From assembly GCF_030272615.1 (NCBI RefSeq), contig NC_081406.1, positions 397,628,439-397,692,438 of the forward strand: DNA of 64,000 nucleotides. Direction: 5' to 3'. Of the stretch, positions 22,829 to 33,747 are shown piece by piece. This DNA comes from Cryptomeria japonica (taxonomy: Eukaryota; Streptophyta; Pinopsida; Cupressales; Cupressaceae). Each line of letters opens with the position of its first letter. The first letter of the stretch is position 1. A program made the translations under genes and the position numbers. The notes under the pieces were generated by a model. The model saw nothing but the letters and a program-made list of their open reading frames with translations, made no database searches and was not told the origin of the DNA.

Positions 22829-23220
22829 ATCTCCCCCTTTGGCATTGATGACAACACTAGATGTGAAAAGCATCCAAGTGCCAAGAAATGTCAAACAAGT
22901 CTCCCCCTATGGAAGACAACCAACAATCTCCCACAAAATGATATAACAATGAAGCTCTGAACCAAACTCCCCTAATGAATATATCTCTGGCTTATGTTTT
23001 TCACAAGAATAATTCTCCCCCTTTGACATCAATCCCAAAGATCTGACATAAATATCAAAGAAAAATCATAAATCCTTTGATTCTTACAGCTGACTACTCC
23101 CACTGAGTAGTAGTACCACCACATCAATCCAAAATGAGTAATAGCTCTGATAATGCATATCGGACTGACGCCAATCAATAGATGTCAGGTCTCTACCAGA
23201 GGGGCAAAAACCCTCAATCT
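22829..23220 (-). other. Multiple polypurine-tract region (copia 3' non-coding)
   Basis: On the + strand CT-rich blocks recur at 22829 (ATCTCCCCCTTTGG), 22899 (GTCTCCCCCTATGG), near 22967 (ACTCCCCTAATG), 23013 (TTCTCCCCCTTTGACAT) and 23096 (ACTCCCACTGAG). Read on the minus strand these are repeated AAAGGGGGAGA-like tracts before the 3' LTR, a feature described for Sireviruses. Confidence 0.65.
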
Positions 23221-23244
23221 GTCTCTAAAGTACTCGAATGATTA

Positions 23245-24051
23245 TTTAGGCAAAGGTTTAGTGAAGATGTCTGCAATATGCTCTTTAGTGTTCACATAAA
23301 CCAATCTGACTTCATTTGCTTCCACCTTCTCCTTCAAAAATTTATACTTGATAGATATGTGATTTGTCTTAGAATGAAATACTGGATTCTTTGATATATC
23401 AATAGCAACAATGTTATTATAGTGAATAAATATCGGTTAATTACAATCCACCTTTATATCCTTCAACATTTGCTTCATCCATAGAACTTGTGTACAGTTA
23501 GTAGCAGAAGCAACATACTCAGCACAAGCAGTAGATAAATAGGTACATAACTATTTTTTGTTGATCCATGAAACAAGTTTCTTTCCAAGAAAGAAAGCTC
23601 CACCAGATGTGCTCTTCTGGTCATCAACATCTCCAACCCAATCTACATCTGTATATGCACATAATGTAAACTCATCATTTTTAGGATACCACAAACCATA
23701 TTCAGTTGTTCCCTGCAAATACCTGAAAATCCCTTTCACCGCACTCATGATTTTCTCTAGGATCACTCTGATATCTTGATATAATAAAAACTGCATTCAT
23801 TATATCCGATCTAGTCTGAGTCAGATATAGAAAACCTCCAATCATATACTTGTACCTTGTAGGATTTACTGGTGCAGATGCATCTTTCTTTGTCAATTTG
23901 TCACTTGTAACCATCGGAGTACCAACCGGTTTATAATTTTCCAACCCAAATTTCTTCAACAACTCTCTAGCATACTTAGTTTGACAGATGAAAATACCTT
24001 TATGAGTTTGAGTAAACTGCAAATCTAAGAAATTTCATCTCCCCAATCATA
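23245..24051 (-). pseudogene. copia reverse transcriptase C-terminus and RNase H
   Basis: Minus-strand reading begins FEMSMIGEMKF at the deletion joint and continues FTQTHKGIFICQTKYARELL and KYMIGGFLYLTQTRSDIMNA. The RNase H part has IFRYLQGTTEYGLWY and DVDWVGDVDDQKSTSGGAFF, then LSTACAEYVASATNCTQVLW and KEHIADIFTKPLPK. These are standard Ty1/copia motifs in the standard order. A frameshift near 23750 and a stop near 23550 break it. Confidence 0.9.
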
Positions 24052-25290
24052 GACATCTCAAATAGCTAGAGGAAAACTAAGAGGGGGGGGATGAATCATT
24101 TGTTAATGGATTACAGAACTTTAAGCGTTCAAATCCTTATTACCGGAACACATAAACTCAATACTGAAATGCATAAACCAAATACCGGAATAATTGATAT
24201 AGGAATTAAGCATCAACATAAATCACATAATAGTTACCATCCATCCAGAACACATGACACCAATATTTGTACGTGGAAAACCCGGTAAAGCGAAAAACTA
24301 CGGTGGGAAGCCTACCCATAGTCAGATAATACTTCTGCAGTAAGTATGCAATTACAAAATGAGGGGCTTGCACATGTAGGAAGGTCAATAGCCTAGAGCG
24401 CACTGCTCATCACAAAAGAAGCCTCACTGACTACAAAATAAATCCAGAGTACAATTTGGAAAGAAGAGTGAACTGCAAAGATAACATCTCCTATGCCTGA
24501 GTACAATTCCAGTTAAGCTCAGTACCAGAGGTCTTAAACCTCTCTTACCAACCCAATTTGATCACCTATGATCGACCAAAACTCCTGCATATGATTACAA
24601 CATTATTTGCACACAGATAATCGCATAACCATCCCATAACCATGATCTACAAAGAGATCTTACATCATATATATACCAACCCAGGACCTAAACAATTAGG
24701 TCGGCCACCTAAAAGATAATACAATAAATTCATAACATAAACCCACAATCCAATGGTCAACCAAGTCGGCCTAAGACCTAAACAACATAATCAAATCAAT
24801 GAATCCATCTGGTAAGGCATCGGGATCACCCATCAACATGTTACATAAGCCGGTCCATAAGCTAGCAGAATAAGACAACATTAGGTCTGGTCCGAAATGC
24901 AACATCACCGATCAACAAGTTTATGAACAAGATAACCAAAAGAATCTCAAAAGCCATCTAGAAGCTACACCAACACCACTTATCACGTGCATCAAAAGAT
25001 CTTCAACAAAGCTCTGGTGATAAAACCCTTACGGGTGATCAAAAGGCTTACTAGAACAAATGATAGTATATGAGTCATCAAATCCTGAACCAACTAATCG
25101 TGATACACATCTGAATAGCATGAATGACAGATCCAAATCAATTCCACAAACCAAAGCATACCAAATAAATATCATAATCCAACCACTCTACCGAAACCAA
25201 CCAGAAACTGGTAAACAACCAAAATAATCGGTGTTTCCATCAATGACAAAACATCAATGCAACATAATCAATTCCTCCAAATCGCTAAGA
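24052..25290 (-). repeat. 5' LTR of the nested copia element
   Basis: It aligns with 21576-22828 across its length. Its outer end (minus-strand start) is degraded: TGTTGGAAAT is replaced by a diverged ten bases before ATTTGGAGG resumes. Its inner end runs into RT codons without a PBS. Confidence 0.85.
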
Positions 25291-25996
25291 AATGATTGAG
25301 TAGGACATGGGAAACTGAAAGGAGGGAGAGAATGATTGGATGAATTGCCCCCTTGTGTCACATTGATTGGTTGAGATATAATAGGAATACTCATTGAAGG
25401 CATAGATAAAGATGTAGGATTGAACGAAAGAGAGGGATTGCCCCCATGACTAATGGTTGTAGGTATGACATTTTGAGTTGATGTAGCCATGATGTTTGGA
25501 GTGAAAGTAGGAATGTTAGTCATTGAAGTGGTCAAAGGAGTAGAATGATTGATTTGTGTAGAAGGTTGTGAGTAACCTAAGTTCTCAGCACAAATCTTCA
25601 TAGGCATAACATTAGAATAAACAATGTGAGAAATACCGCACAATATATCAATTCCATTTGTATCACTTTGAATCATGCATTTTAGACCTTCAATTAATGG
25701 AAGAGATTCACTATTGGGATATTCTTGGGACATCTATTGTTAGAAGTTGTCAAATTGATTGTCCAATTTTGAAAGTTGATCTATGGAAACTCTAGTCACA
25801 CCTTCTTCTTCATCATGGGAATCATCAATTGGGTAGATAGGGATGTTATTAGGATGGGAAGAATTAGCATTATCCTCATTGTAGAAGTCACCCAAATTAG
25901 GCTCCATCTCTTTGGGAATTAAACCTTGGGAAGCCTTAATTATAATGCTTCATCTAACGGGAATAGTAGAGGTGTGACTAAAAGTTGTAAAACTCA

Positions 25997-27104
25997 TGCA
26001 CTAGAGGGAAAATTTGAATTTTGAATTTTGAATTTTGGGAACAAAGTTTGCAAAATTGAATAATGCAAAAAAAATTCAAGAAAATTATGATTAAATGATT
26101 TGAACTTTGTGGAAAGAAGAAATGACACAATTTCTAAGATAATTTATGATGAATAAAAAGAGATTGAAATTTAAAATTAGGGCCAATGGGATACCACTTA
26201 ATTTCAAAATTAAATTGACAAAATTAAGATTTTAAAATTAGGGCAGATTATAATCAACCACTTAATTTTAAATGTTTCCTTGAAAGTTGTGATGTTGAAA
26301 TTGGGAAGTATTTTTAATTTTAGAGGGATCAAAATTCAACAAAATCAACCAATTTCTGGATTGAAGAAATTAAATACAATCATAACAGTCTCCCGAAATT
26401 TCACGAAAAAAGCTAGGGACCAGGTTGAAAGTGTACCTGGTCCGCCCAACTTTTTTGAAAACTTTCAGGGATGATAGCTATGATGATTTGAGAGCTAAGC
26501 CCAAAAATTTGATTAATTTTATGAACTCTAGATAGGCGAAATTAAGGTTTGAATGTCAAAATAGGACCCTATTAAGGTTTTGAAAAAGATAAGAAATTGA
26601 ATCACAATTTTGAAAAAGGTCAAACCTAATGGATAGGGCCACCTTGAATAATATTTAAAAAACTGAAATTGATTGAAATTGATTTAAATTTGTATAAAAT
26701 CCAAGTAAATTTGAAAATTAGGATTTTACGACCTAACCATTGAATTTTGAAATTTTCAATTTTCAAAAAAAGGAGGGAAATTGAAATTTTGAATTTTAGG
26801 CAAGAAGACAAGTCTAAAAATAGTCCCAAATCTGAAAATTTAACGTGAATCCAATGTTTGCACAAATTCAAATTAGGATTTTGACAATTAACCACTTAAT
26901 TTTGTAAATTTGATTTGCAAATTGAATAAGACAATGAAAGAGTTGAATGTAATTTTCAGATCTAAGATAATAGGTAGCATTTTTTGCAAAACACAAGTTC
27001 AATTTTAATTTTAACAACTAGGGTTTTGAATGAATTAACCACTGAGTTTTGCAAGAAAATTAAACTTGTAAATGAAAAATATGCAATAATTTTCAATGTA
27101 AAGC
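25997..27104 (-). other. AT-rich leader of the minus-strand element
   Basis: No gene is seen. The sequence is dominated by AAATT/TTTGAATTTTG words and lies between PBS and gag. Two or three decayed sub-repeats share the phrase TTAGGATTTT(G/A)AC. Confidence 0.45.
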
Positions 27105-27130
27105 ATGTAAGCACGTCGGGTTCACCAAAA
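27105..27130 (-). other. Primer binding site of the minus-strand element
   Basis: Read on the minus strand, three bases after the 5' LTR end, is TGGTGAACCCGACGTGCTT. The same site with one central change and a diverged tail (TGGTGAACCCAACGTGAAGC) follows the 5' LTR of the 49351-61576 element. It starts TGG as tRNA-complementary sites do; the tRNA was not identified, though the CCCAACGTG core is shared with the plant lysine tRNA site. Confidence 0.65.
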
Positions 27131-28371
27131 TGTAATGTGGTGAAAAGTGATGAGGGGAGATCAAGTGGAAAGCTTTACTCCCCTCAAAAGAGGGATGAAA
27201 GTTTCACAAAGGATTCACTTCAAATTCTCACACACATTACATTTAAAAGAGGGGGATTGAATTCACTAGATTCAATCCCTATGGAAAGAGATTGAATGCT
27301 AAGTGAATTGTAGGAAATTGACAATGAATTTGGAAAGTAAAGTAACCCTCTTTTAAAATAGACAAGTTGAACTAAGTGAATTAAGACTAAGTGTAAAGAT
27401 AACAAAGAAGCAATTATATCTTGAGATAGAGATGCAGGATGAAGCTATGTACCTGGAATTAGCGATAAAATGTCGAGATGAAGCCTCCTTGCAAATTTGA
27501 GCAAAAGTTATCGAGACCGGGTTGAAGTTGCACCCGATCCTCCAAAAAAATTGCGCGCTGAAAAGGGTTTTTTTGTCTCTGAAAATGAATCCTAAACCTA
27601 CAATTACAGCTGCACACCTGCAACTTACACACATAAAAGAGAGGAAAATGTTGTTGGGATTGGGAGTTTGCCTTCAGGTCAAACCCCGTTTTGGAATTAA
27701 CCAAGTGATTAAAAATACTTGCAAGTAAATGAAAAGAAATGTTTGAAGTAGAATCCACCTCAAGAGAGGATGCAATTAAAATGTTGATAGAATTTCTTTA
27801 AAGGATATGTGGAATAGAATGTCTTGAATGTTGACAGAGATCTCCTCTTCAATGATTTAATACTTAATTTGAATGCAACACCTAGCCTTGAAAGGAGACT
27901 TGAAATGCTCAATGGATGCTTGAATTTTTGTTTGCGCTTTATGATCAACTTGTTGTCGCTTATTGTCGCTATGCTCATGAACTTAATTTTCGCTTGAATT
28001 CACCTTTTTTTTTTTAAATTTTGCAAATAGGAGGGGAAATGCTCTTTATATACTTGCCAATTAGGGGTATTTAGTTGATTTTCCATCTTAGGCCAACATA
28101 GGAAAACTTTTTCCCGCTCACTTTTGACAAGCCCAATGCAAAGTTTAATCAAGGGAGGCCCAAAATAGGGTTGGGATAGGGGCGCCACACCCCTATCCTG
28201 CCCTAATTTAGGACAGGTAGTGACAATAGGAAATTCAGGGTGGTAGAAAATGCAAGTTTTTAATGTTTTAAGCATGTCTCGGGTCTCCAATCGGGCTTAG
28301 GGATTCATTCACCAATGAAAAGACCCAAATGTGGTCGAAAATTGCAAGGCTCGCAATTTTATGACGCTACA
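27131..28371 (-). repeat. 5' LTR of the minus-strand element
   Basis: It runs from TGTAATGTGGTG to GACGCTACA on the + strand and is followed by the CCTTC duplication. On the minus strand it starts TGTAGCGTCATAAAATTG, resembling TGTAGACACTTAAAATTG, the start of the LTR at 60896, which suggests related families. Confidence 0.92.
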
Positions 28372-28376
28372 CCTTC
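28372..28376 (+). repeat. Target-site duplication CCTTC (right)
   Basis: Exact match to 16840-16844. Confidence 0.9.
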
Positions 28377-28725
28377 TATGTCAAAATCCTTAATTAACCA
28401 TCAACTCCATTCCTAGATTAATTCACCTCCCATCTTCAACTGGTGTTTGGGAACAACCCATGGAGAGAGAGGTGCATGGCATTGACTATCCTCCATACAA
28501 AATGGCATGGTATGGGATGGCTTGTATATGACACCAAATACCATGTGGTGACATGATGGACAACCTTGTGTGGTATGATGGGGCATGATATCATAGGCAA
28601 CATGAATGGATTATCAACAAATGAGTGAATGGTGAATTAGACTGTGTTGAAAATTTTTGAGGGGGAGGACGAAGTAAGGGAGAGGAGCCAAACGTGCAGA
28701 AGGTCCTAAACATGCTATAGTGTGT

Positions 28726-28763
28726 GGGTGATTAGGGTCTCACAGGGGCGCACCTAATCACCC
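28726..28763. repeat. Short inverted repeat
   Basis: GGGTGATTAGG (28726-28736) and CCTAATCACCC (28753-28763) are perfect reverse complements with a 16-base loop. Confidence 0.8.
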
Positions 28764-29947
28764 AATACATGTCCCCTTTTGATCCAATAAATAATTTTTT
28801 TAAACCCAGTTATGAATTAATATTAATTTGGCCACATTCTAGTTAATCTTTTATTGCAATATATATATATTAAATGAAAATATTAAGTACAAATTAAAGT
28901 AGTCAAACAAGTATGACTATATTTCATTCACCAGTTGTTCATAACAATGACAACTTCTGATGTGCACATCATTGAGTCCCATGCATAACTTATGTGTGCC
29001 CACATTAACAAAATGTAAGGATACCATTTATTGTCATCTGAGGCATTCCACCCTACTTATAAACCAAAGTCCCAGAAATAGCCTACCATGTAAAAGACCA
29101 TCAACACAAAACAAGCCCACCGTAGATAACTACACCCTACACTAAGACTATGTATGCCTACAATTATATGTCCAAGGCCACACGTATTTGGGCCCTCTAT
29201 CCCATCTATCCAGCTCTAGAGCCCACCAACTAATCACCTCAAATCACATCTACTGGTCACTTCACCACCTCTCCCACCCGCATCCACAACAAAAATTGAG
29301 TAAGGCCACCATTTTTCATTAAAAAACAATCAATTCAAATATAAATGGCGATATGAAATGGGCACTGCAAATGCAATCAACATTCAAAATTTGAAATGGC
29401 AAGAGTATAAACATTAAACATGCCACCCAAACAAGTATTACATTTAAATCATACAAAGAACAATGAAATTATATCATTTGAGTCATAAAGAAGACACAAA
29501 AGGCATCAAATAATTTGAAGAAGACATAACAAGTATCTAGGTATTTATCTTCTTCCAATTTATAACCTGTCTTATTATTAAACCCATTCTTTCCCCTTAA
29601 ACCCTTACTATTTTACATCATCATGGTTGATTTTTGCTTCATTTCCTTTTGCTTTATTTAGTTCCCTTCACCCATTACTTACTATTTCACTTAACTAATT
29701 ACAGTATTCATTTTCTTACATACTCATGGTTTATTTAGTGCCTTAAACCCTTGTTATTTCATGGAAATGTTCATGTTCAATGTTATAATCAATTTTCTAA
29801 ACCCTAACTATTTTCAAGTTTTGATGCTCATCCCTATACGTTCATTTCATGTTCTATTATTTCCTTCAATTTCATTTCTTGTACAATTTATGTTTACCCT
29901 TACTGTTTTACATCATAATGATTTATTTGGTTCCCTTCACCCATTAC

Positions 29948-30025
29948 TTATTGTTTCATTTAGCTCTCTCCACCTTATCAAATTACTTATTGTTTCATTT
30001 ATCTCCCTTCACCTTATCAAATTAC
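29948..30025. repeat. 39-bp tandem repeat, two copies
   Basis: TTATTGTTTCATTTAGCTCT at 29948 is repeated, with few changes, at 29987. Both copies end in CACCTTATCAAATTAC. Confidence 0.75.
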
Positions 30026-30370
30026 AATCTTTAGGTAAATAATTGGTCATGGTTTATTTAGTGCATTTAACCTTCACTATTTCATTTCTACTGAATCCTA
30101 TGTGTGTTCATTCTATTTTTTGTTCTCTATTTTCCCTTACTATTTTCATCATTTCATGTTTTGATGTTCATTCAAATAATATTCATTTGATGTTCTAATG
30201 TTTCTTTCCTCTTCATTTCCTTTTCAGTTTTACATCCTCGCGGTTTATTGACATCCTTCATCCCTTTCTGTACAATGTCCCTTACTCAGTACCCCTGAAA
30301 GAATACAAAGGTTGGTGAACTAGGACAAGAGAATTATCTTTTTTACATAATATCTTGATAATTTCTCTTT

Positions 30371-30464
30371 AAAATACCCTACAGAAAACATTAATATTAT
30401 TATATTTATTTCTCTATAAAATACCCTACAGAAAACATTAATATTATTATATTTATTTGGCATA
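30371..30464. repeat. 47-bp tandem repeat, two copies
   Basis: AAAATACCCTACAGAAAACA starts at 30371 and again at 30418. The copies are nearly identical. Confidence 0.92.
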
Positions 30465-30530
30465 TTGACTTAGAATTTTTATAGTAGTTTTTCATTATAA
30501 ATAGTTATGTTGCATATTAATGTTTTAGGA

Positions 30531-30725
30531 AATGGAGTTATGATTGGGTTTCCCAGCCAACCCATGATAAGCCCACCGAGTCTTACTAACATGATGTGGG
30601 ACTTATTCCCCTAATCATACTCTGTTTGGGAATGGAGTCATGATCAGGTTGCCTATCCAACCCATGCTAAGCCCACTGGGTCTTACTAACATGGTGTGGG
30701 TCTTACTTCCCTGGTCATACTATGT
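30531..30725. repeat. 100-bp tandem duplication
   Basis: AATGGAGTTATGAT at 30531 and AATGGAGTCATGAT at 30631 start two diverged copies, each running through CAACCCATG, GTCTTACTAACATG and CATACT. Confidence 0.85.
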
Positions 30726-31033
30726 ACCCTTATCAGTTTATTATATTCAATTAAATATTCATTAAATGATACCATTAATTGTGTTTCCATTACTTGATTA
30801 TAGATTCAAATATTCAGTATGATATTAGTCACCATTACTTAATTAACAGATCGTACCGATTATTTTTCTTAACATTGATATCTTTTTAAGTTATTTTCAG
30901 TATTGCAATTATACTTAATTTATTTTGGTTTTGCTCTAGTTTTAGGCTTCGTTTTGCTCTAGTTATGAATTCTATATACAACTCGTAACTTAGATTAACT
31001 TATAAGATTTATTTTTATATTTTTATTTTTAGA

Positions 31034-31128
31034 AATATAAATATAAAATTCTATACTAATCTTAAGTTATGAAATGTATATATAACAATTCATAACTTAA
31101 GATTAGTATATAATTTTATATTTATATT
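31034..31128. repeat. Long inverted repeat, 40-bp arms
   Basis: Arms 31034-31073 and 31089-31128 are reverse complements with one mismatch and a 15-base loop; both contain CTTAAGTTATGAA or its complement. A third copy of the left arm lies at 31261-31299. Confidence 0.92.
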
Positions 31129-32727
31129 GACTTATAATTGTGTGCCTCCTCTTTTCATGTTTTTTGTTTTTTTGCTTAGCTTTGTTTCTTCTTAGTTTTT
31201 ATTTGGCTCCTTTTTGGTTTGTATATATATATATATATATATAGTATAATATTTATATTTATATAAATATAAAATTCTATACTAATCTTAAGTTATGAAA
31301 TGTAGATATATAAATATACAATTCAAAGCTGAAGAGTACTATAGAACTTTATTATTATATTGACTTATAATAGGTGTGCTTCCTCTTCGTATATTTTATT
31401 ATATTTTTTGTTTCATCTTGACTTTGTTTCTTCTTTGTTTTATCTTAGTTACTTTTTTGTTTATATATATATATATATATTTATATTTCTTTAAGTTTTT
31501 TATCCTTTCCTCCTCATTCTTTGTGCATCCTTCCAAAACCTTCCCTTTCAATTACTCCGTAAGTGAGCTTCTATCTGCAATTTAGTTTTTACATCTCTTG
31601 ACACTCTCTTTCATCCCAATGATGGATCACAAAGTGTGATCCGAAATGTTGATGCAAAAAATTATACACAATCAAATCCAGAAACAACTTACTGATGAAG
31701 TTGTATATATTTAGAAATTTACTAGATTGTTTATTGTTACTTTCCTTGAATACCTTGTTTATTGTTATGTCATTGTTTCATACTATTCTTTAGAGGAATC
31801 GATTACATACATGATCAATGCCTAACTGAATGCCCTTTGACTGCTTCCCTCTATCGTGTTTGAAGAAGTGCAGACGTGGTTTATGGTAGCTTGCCTGACC
31901 TGTACAGTAGATTCTCTTGTTTTCCTTTTCTATATCCTCCTCCTTATTTCCCCCGTAAACTTCTCTATGTTTTTCTCCCCCCCAACTTGGAAACGATTTC
32001 AATCCTTACTAAATATCCTTGGGTATCAAAGGGTTGCATCTTATTGGGAGTAGATGTATCCTTTCCAAATGATCAATTAATAATTCTGAATATTGCACTT
32101 GTTGGAGAATTTTTTTTTTAATCAAAATATATCTCTTAATTGCACCTCTTAATTATTTATGATATCAATCCCTTGTTTGCCTCCTAGACTAAGTCCAATC
32201 TGATTAGTTTTGATTACATTACTGAATATCACTATCTATTGTGAGGGGACAATCTCTACACCAACAATTTACTTATATTTGATTTAATAATCAACTTTAT
32301 TTATTGATTAGGATGAGTGCTATTCTATTATGTATTGTTTTTATTGAATATTTATTTTTCCGAATTTATTTATTATTATATTTGTTTTCTAATTACTTTG
32401 TTATAATAATGAATGTTTACTTATTAATTTATTATTGATCAATTACAGTTACACACTGTTATTGATCAAACATTTAAATGTCACTATTTTATTAATTTTT
32501 AATATTTCAAATATAAAATTAATTTATTTTATTTAAATATTAATTAAATAATGATAACATTTAGTAAATAAATAAATATTTAATGATTCCTAGTAATCAT
32601 TTGTTGATAATTATTATATTAATTAATAATAATTACTTTATTTAGGTTATATATAATGATCAAGGAGGAGACATGACATTTTATTTCACGCCCTTAACAA
32701 TTTACAGTCTCTATTTTCTTACTAAAA

Positions 32728-33190
32728 TCATGGTTTATTTTCTTACTCACTCTTTCAACTAAATGTCAGGTTTATTGTTTCCTTCATGTTCATTTTATTT
32801 TCAATTCTCTAAACCCTTATTGTTTTCATGTTTTGATGTTCATTTCCTTCTCAATTGTACAAAACCTTATTGTTTTACATCCTCATGGTTTATTGACATC
32901 CTTCATCCCTCTCTGTTCCACACCCTTAACATTTTAAATTCTCCATTTTATTACTTAGTCATGGTTTATTTTCTTACTCACTCTTTCAATGAAATTTCAG
33001 GTTTATGGTTTCCTTCATGTTTAGTTTATTTTCGGTTCTTTGTCCCCTTACTATTTTCATGTTTTCATGTTCATTCCAATATGTTCATTGATGTTATGTT
33101 GTTTCCTTTACAATTTTTTCAAACCCTTACTATTTTAATTCCTCATGGTTTATTTGTCTCCTTCATCCCTTTTTGTTTTACATACTCATG
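32728..33190. repeat. 231-bp duplicated block of TCATGGTTTATT words
   Basis: TCATGGTTTATTTTCTTACT starts at 32728 and again at 32959, each followed by a closely similar stretch. Shorter pieces of the same words recur back to about 29600. Confidence 0.75.
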
Positions 33191-33431
33191 GTTTATTTGC
33201 TTTCTTATTGTAGAAAAATACAATCCATTCATTGTTGTTCTATTGTCAATACATTGTTGTTAATAAAAAAAAGAATGGGAAGCATAATTCTTCTGGTCAA
33301 GCTTCAATGTCATTGCACACAACTTATTGTCTTATCATTTTGAAATTCATAGTAGTTACTCATAATTGTTAATTGTGTCATTTCATAGTTACCCATATTA
33401 TACCATATTAATTCTACTTAATGTCTATAGA

Positions 33432-33747
33432 TGAGGAAGGGAGATCAGATGACGAAGGTTACTAAAAAAAAAGAGCATCAAGAAGGTTGCCTAGGCATAA
33501 AAGAGGAGTCACATTCCCCCCAAACACTGAAAATGTGGACCCAATTGTGACAAATCCACAACCTGTAGCAGCGGTAGGGGAGGCTATTCCATCTTAGAGG
33601 CTGCCAATAGCTACGTTGCCATAGAAGCGGTGGTCTGCAGATGACATGAAAGGGGCGCTAATGTTGAGTACAATGACATGTCAATCAAGGAAACATAAAA
33701 AAAATGGGGCATCCCAATAGCGACATTCTTGAAATGGTTAGGTGATC
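33432..33747 (+). pseudogene. psq-type helix-turn-helix protein fragment
   Basis: Two frames give RWSADDMKGAL (about 33628-33661) and MSIKET*KKWGIPIATFLKW (33678-33737). Together these match the first and last helices of a pipsqueak-type DNA-binding domain, as used by pogo/Tc1-like transposases and related plant proteins. There are stops and a frame change, and the 3' side is cut by an LTR that begins at 33748. The upstream part has a basic stretch (RRLPRHKRG). It could come from a DNA transposon or from a host gene; the sequence does not decide. Confidence 0.5.

Larger units (their letters stand above)
21576..25290 (-). mobile_element. Internally deleted Ty1/copia retrotransposon, Sirevirus/Tork-like
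   Basis: Two LTRs of about 1.25 kb (21576-22828 and about 24052-25290) flank only 1.2 kb of interior. The interior keeps the C-terminal part of reverse transcriptase, RNase H and the 3' polypurine-rich region on the minus strand. The PBS, gag, protease, integrase and most of RT are missing. The deletion joins the 5' LTR end directly to RT codons. The element is nested in the gag of the 16845-28371 element. Confidence 0.88.
20471..25907 (-). pseudogene. gag: gag of the minus-strand LTR element, split by a copia insertion
   Basis: Minus-strand reading runs from about 25907 (MEPNLGDFYNEDN) through a Ser/Pro/Asn-rich region to 25296, then resumes at 21570 after a nested copia element. The capsid-like region includes VPQFELCNGKGDPLTHVNTF, FQQLANAFIQQFQNNIG and LMNWKQGFKEKVTDFIGRY, matching the retrotransposon gag domain. 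Near the end CQFHHQPSHDIEKC is a zinc-knuckle variant (Cys-x2-His... His-x4-Cys) as in plant Ty3 Gag proteins with a CxFH start. Several single stops and frameshifts (near 25737, 21396, 21151, 20937) make it a pseudogene. Confidence 0.8.
16845..28371 (-). mobile_element. Complete minus-strand LTR retrotransposon lacking RT and integrase
   Basis: Two LTRs of about 1.24 kb (16845-18090 and 27131-28371) with matching ends enclose about 9 kb, and an exact CCTTC duplication flanks the whole. On the minus strand the order is 5' LTR (27131-28371), PBS, leader, gag, a protease-like region, an undefined tail, PPT, 3' LTR. There is no trace of reverse transcriptase, RNase H or integrase of its own; the RT/RH seen inside belongs to a nested copia element (21576-25290). 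It therefore resembles non-autonomous gag-bearing elements (TR-GAG/LARD type) that depend on enzymes supplied in trans. Confidence 0.92.
28377..33431. other. AT-rich intergenic DNA with several local repeats
   Basis: No gene is supported. Short open stretches (29761-30042, 32763-33263) are T-rich and made of repeated CATGGTTTATT/TTCCTTCATG words. It contains an 11-bp-stem hairpin (28726-28763), tandem repeats near 29948, 30371 and 30531, a long inverted repeat (31034-31128), TA microsatellites (31221-31243 and about 31461-31480) and a 231-bp duplicated block (32728-33190). Confidence 0.5.

Noticed and set aside
22520-22894. 124-codon minus-strand ORF
   Set aside because: It lies inside a copia LTR and is not preserved in the other LTR copies.
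32763-33263. 166-codon ORF suggesting a membrane protein
   Set aside because: It is built from two copies of a T-rich tandem block, so the Phe/Leu-rich translation reflects base composition.
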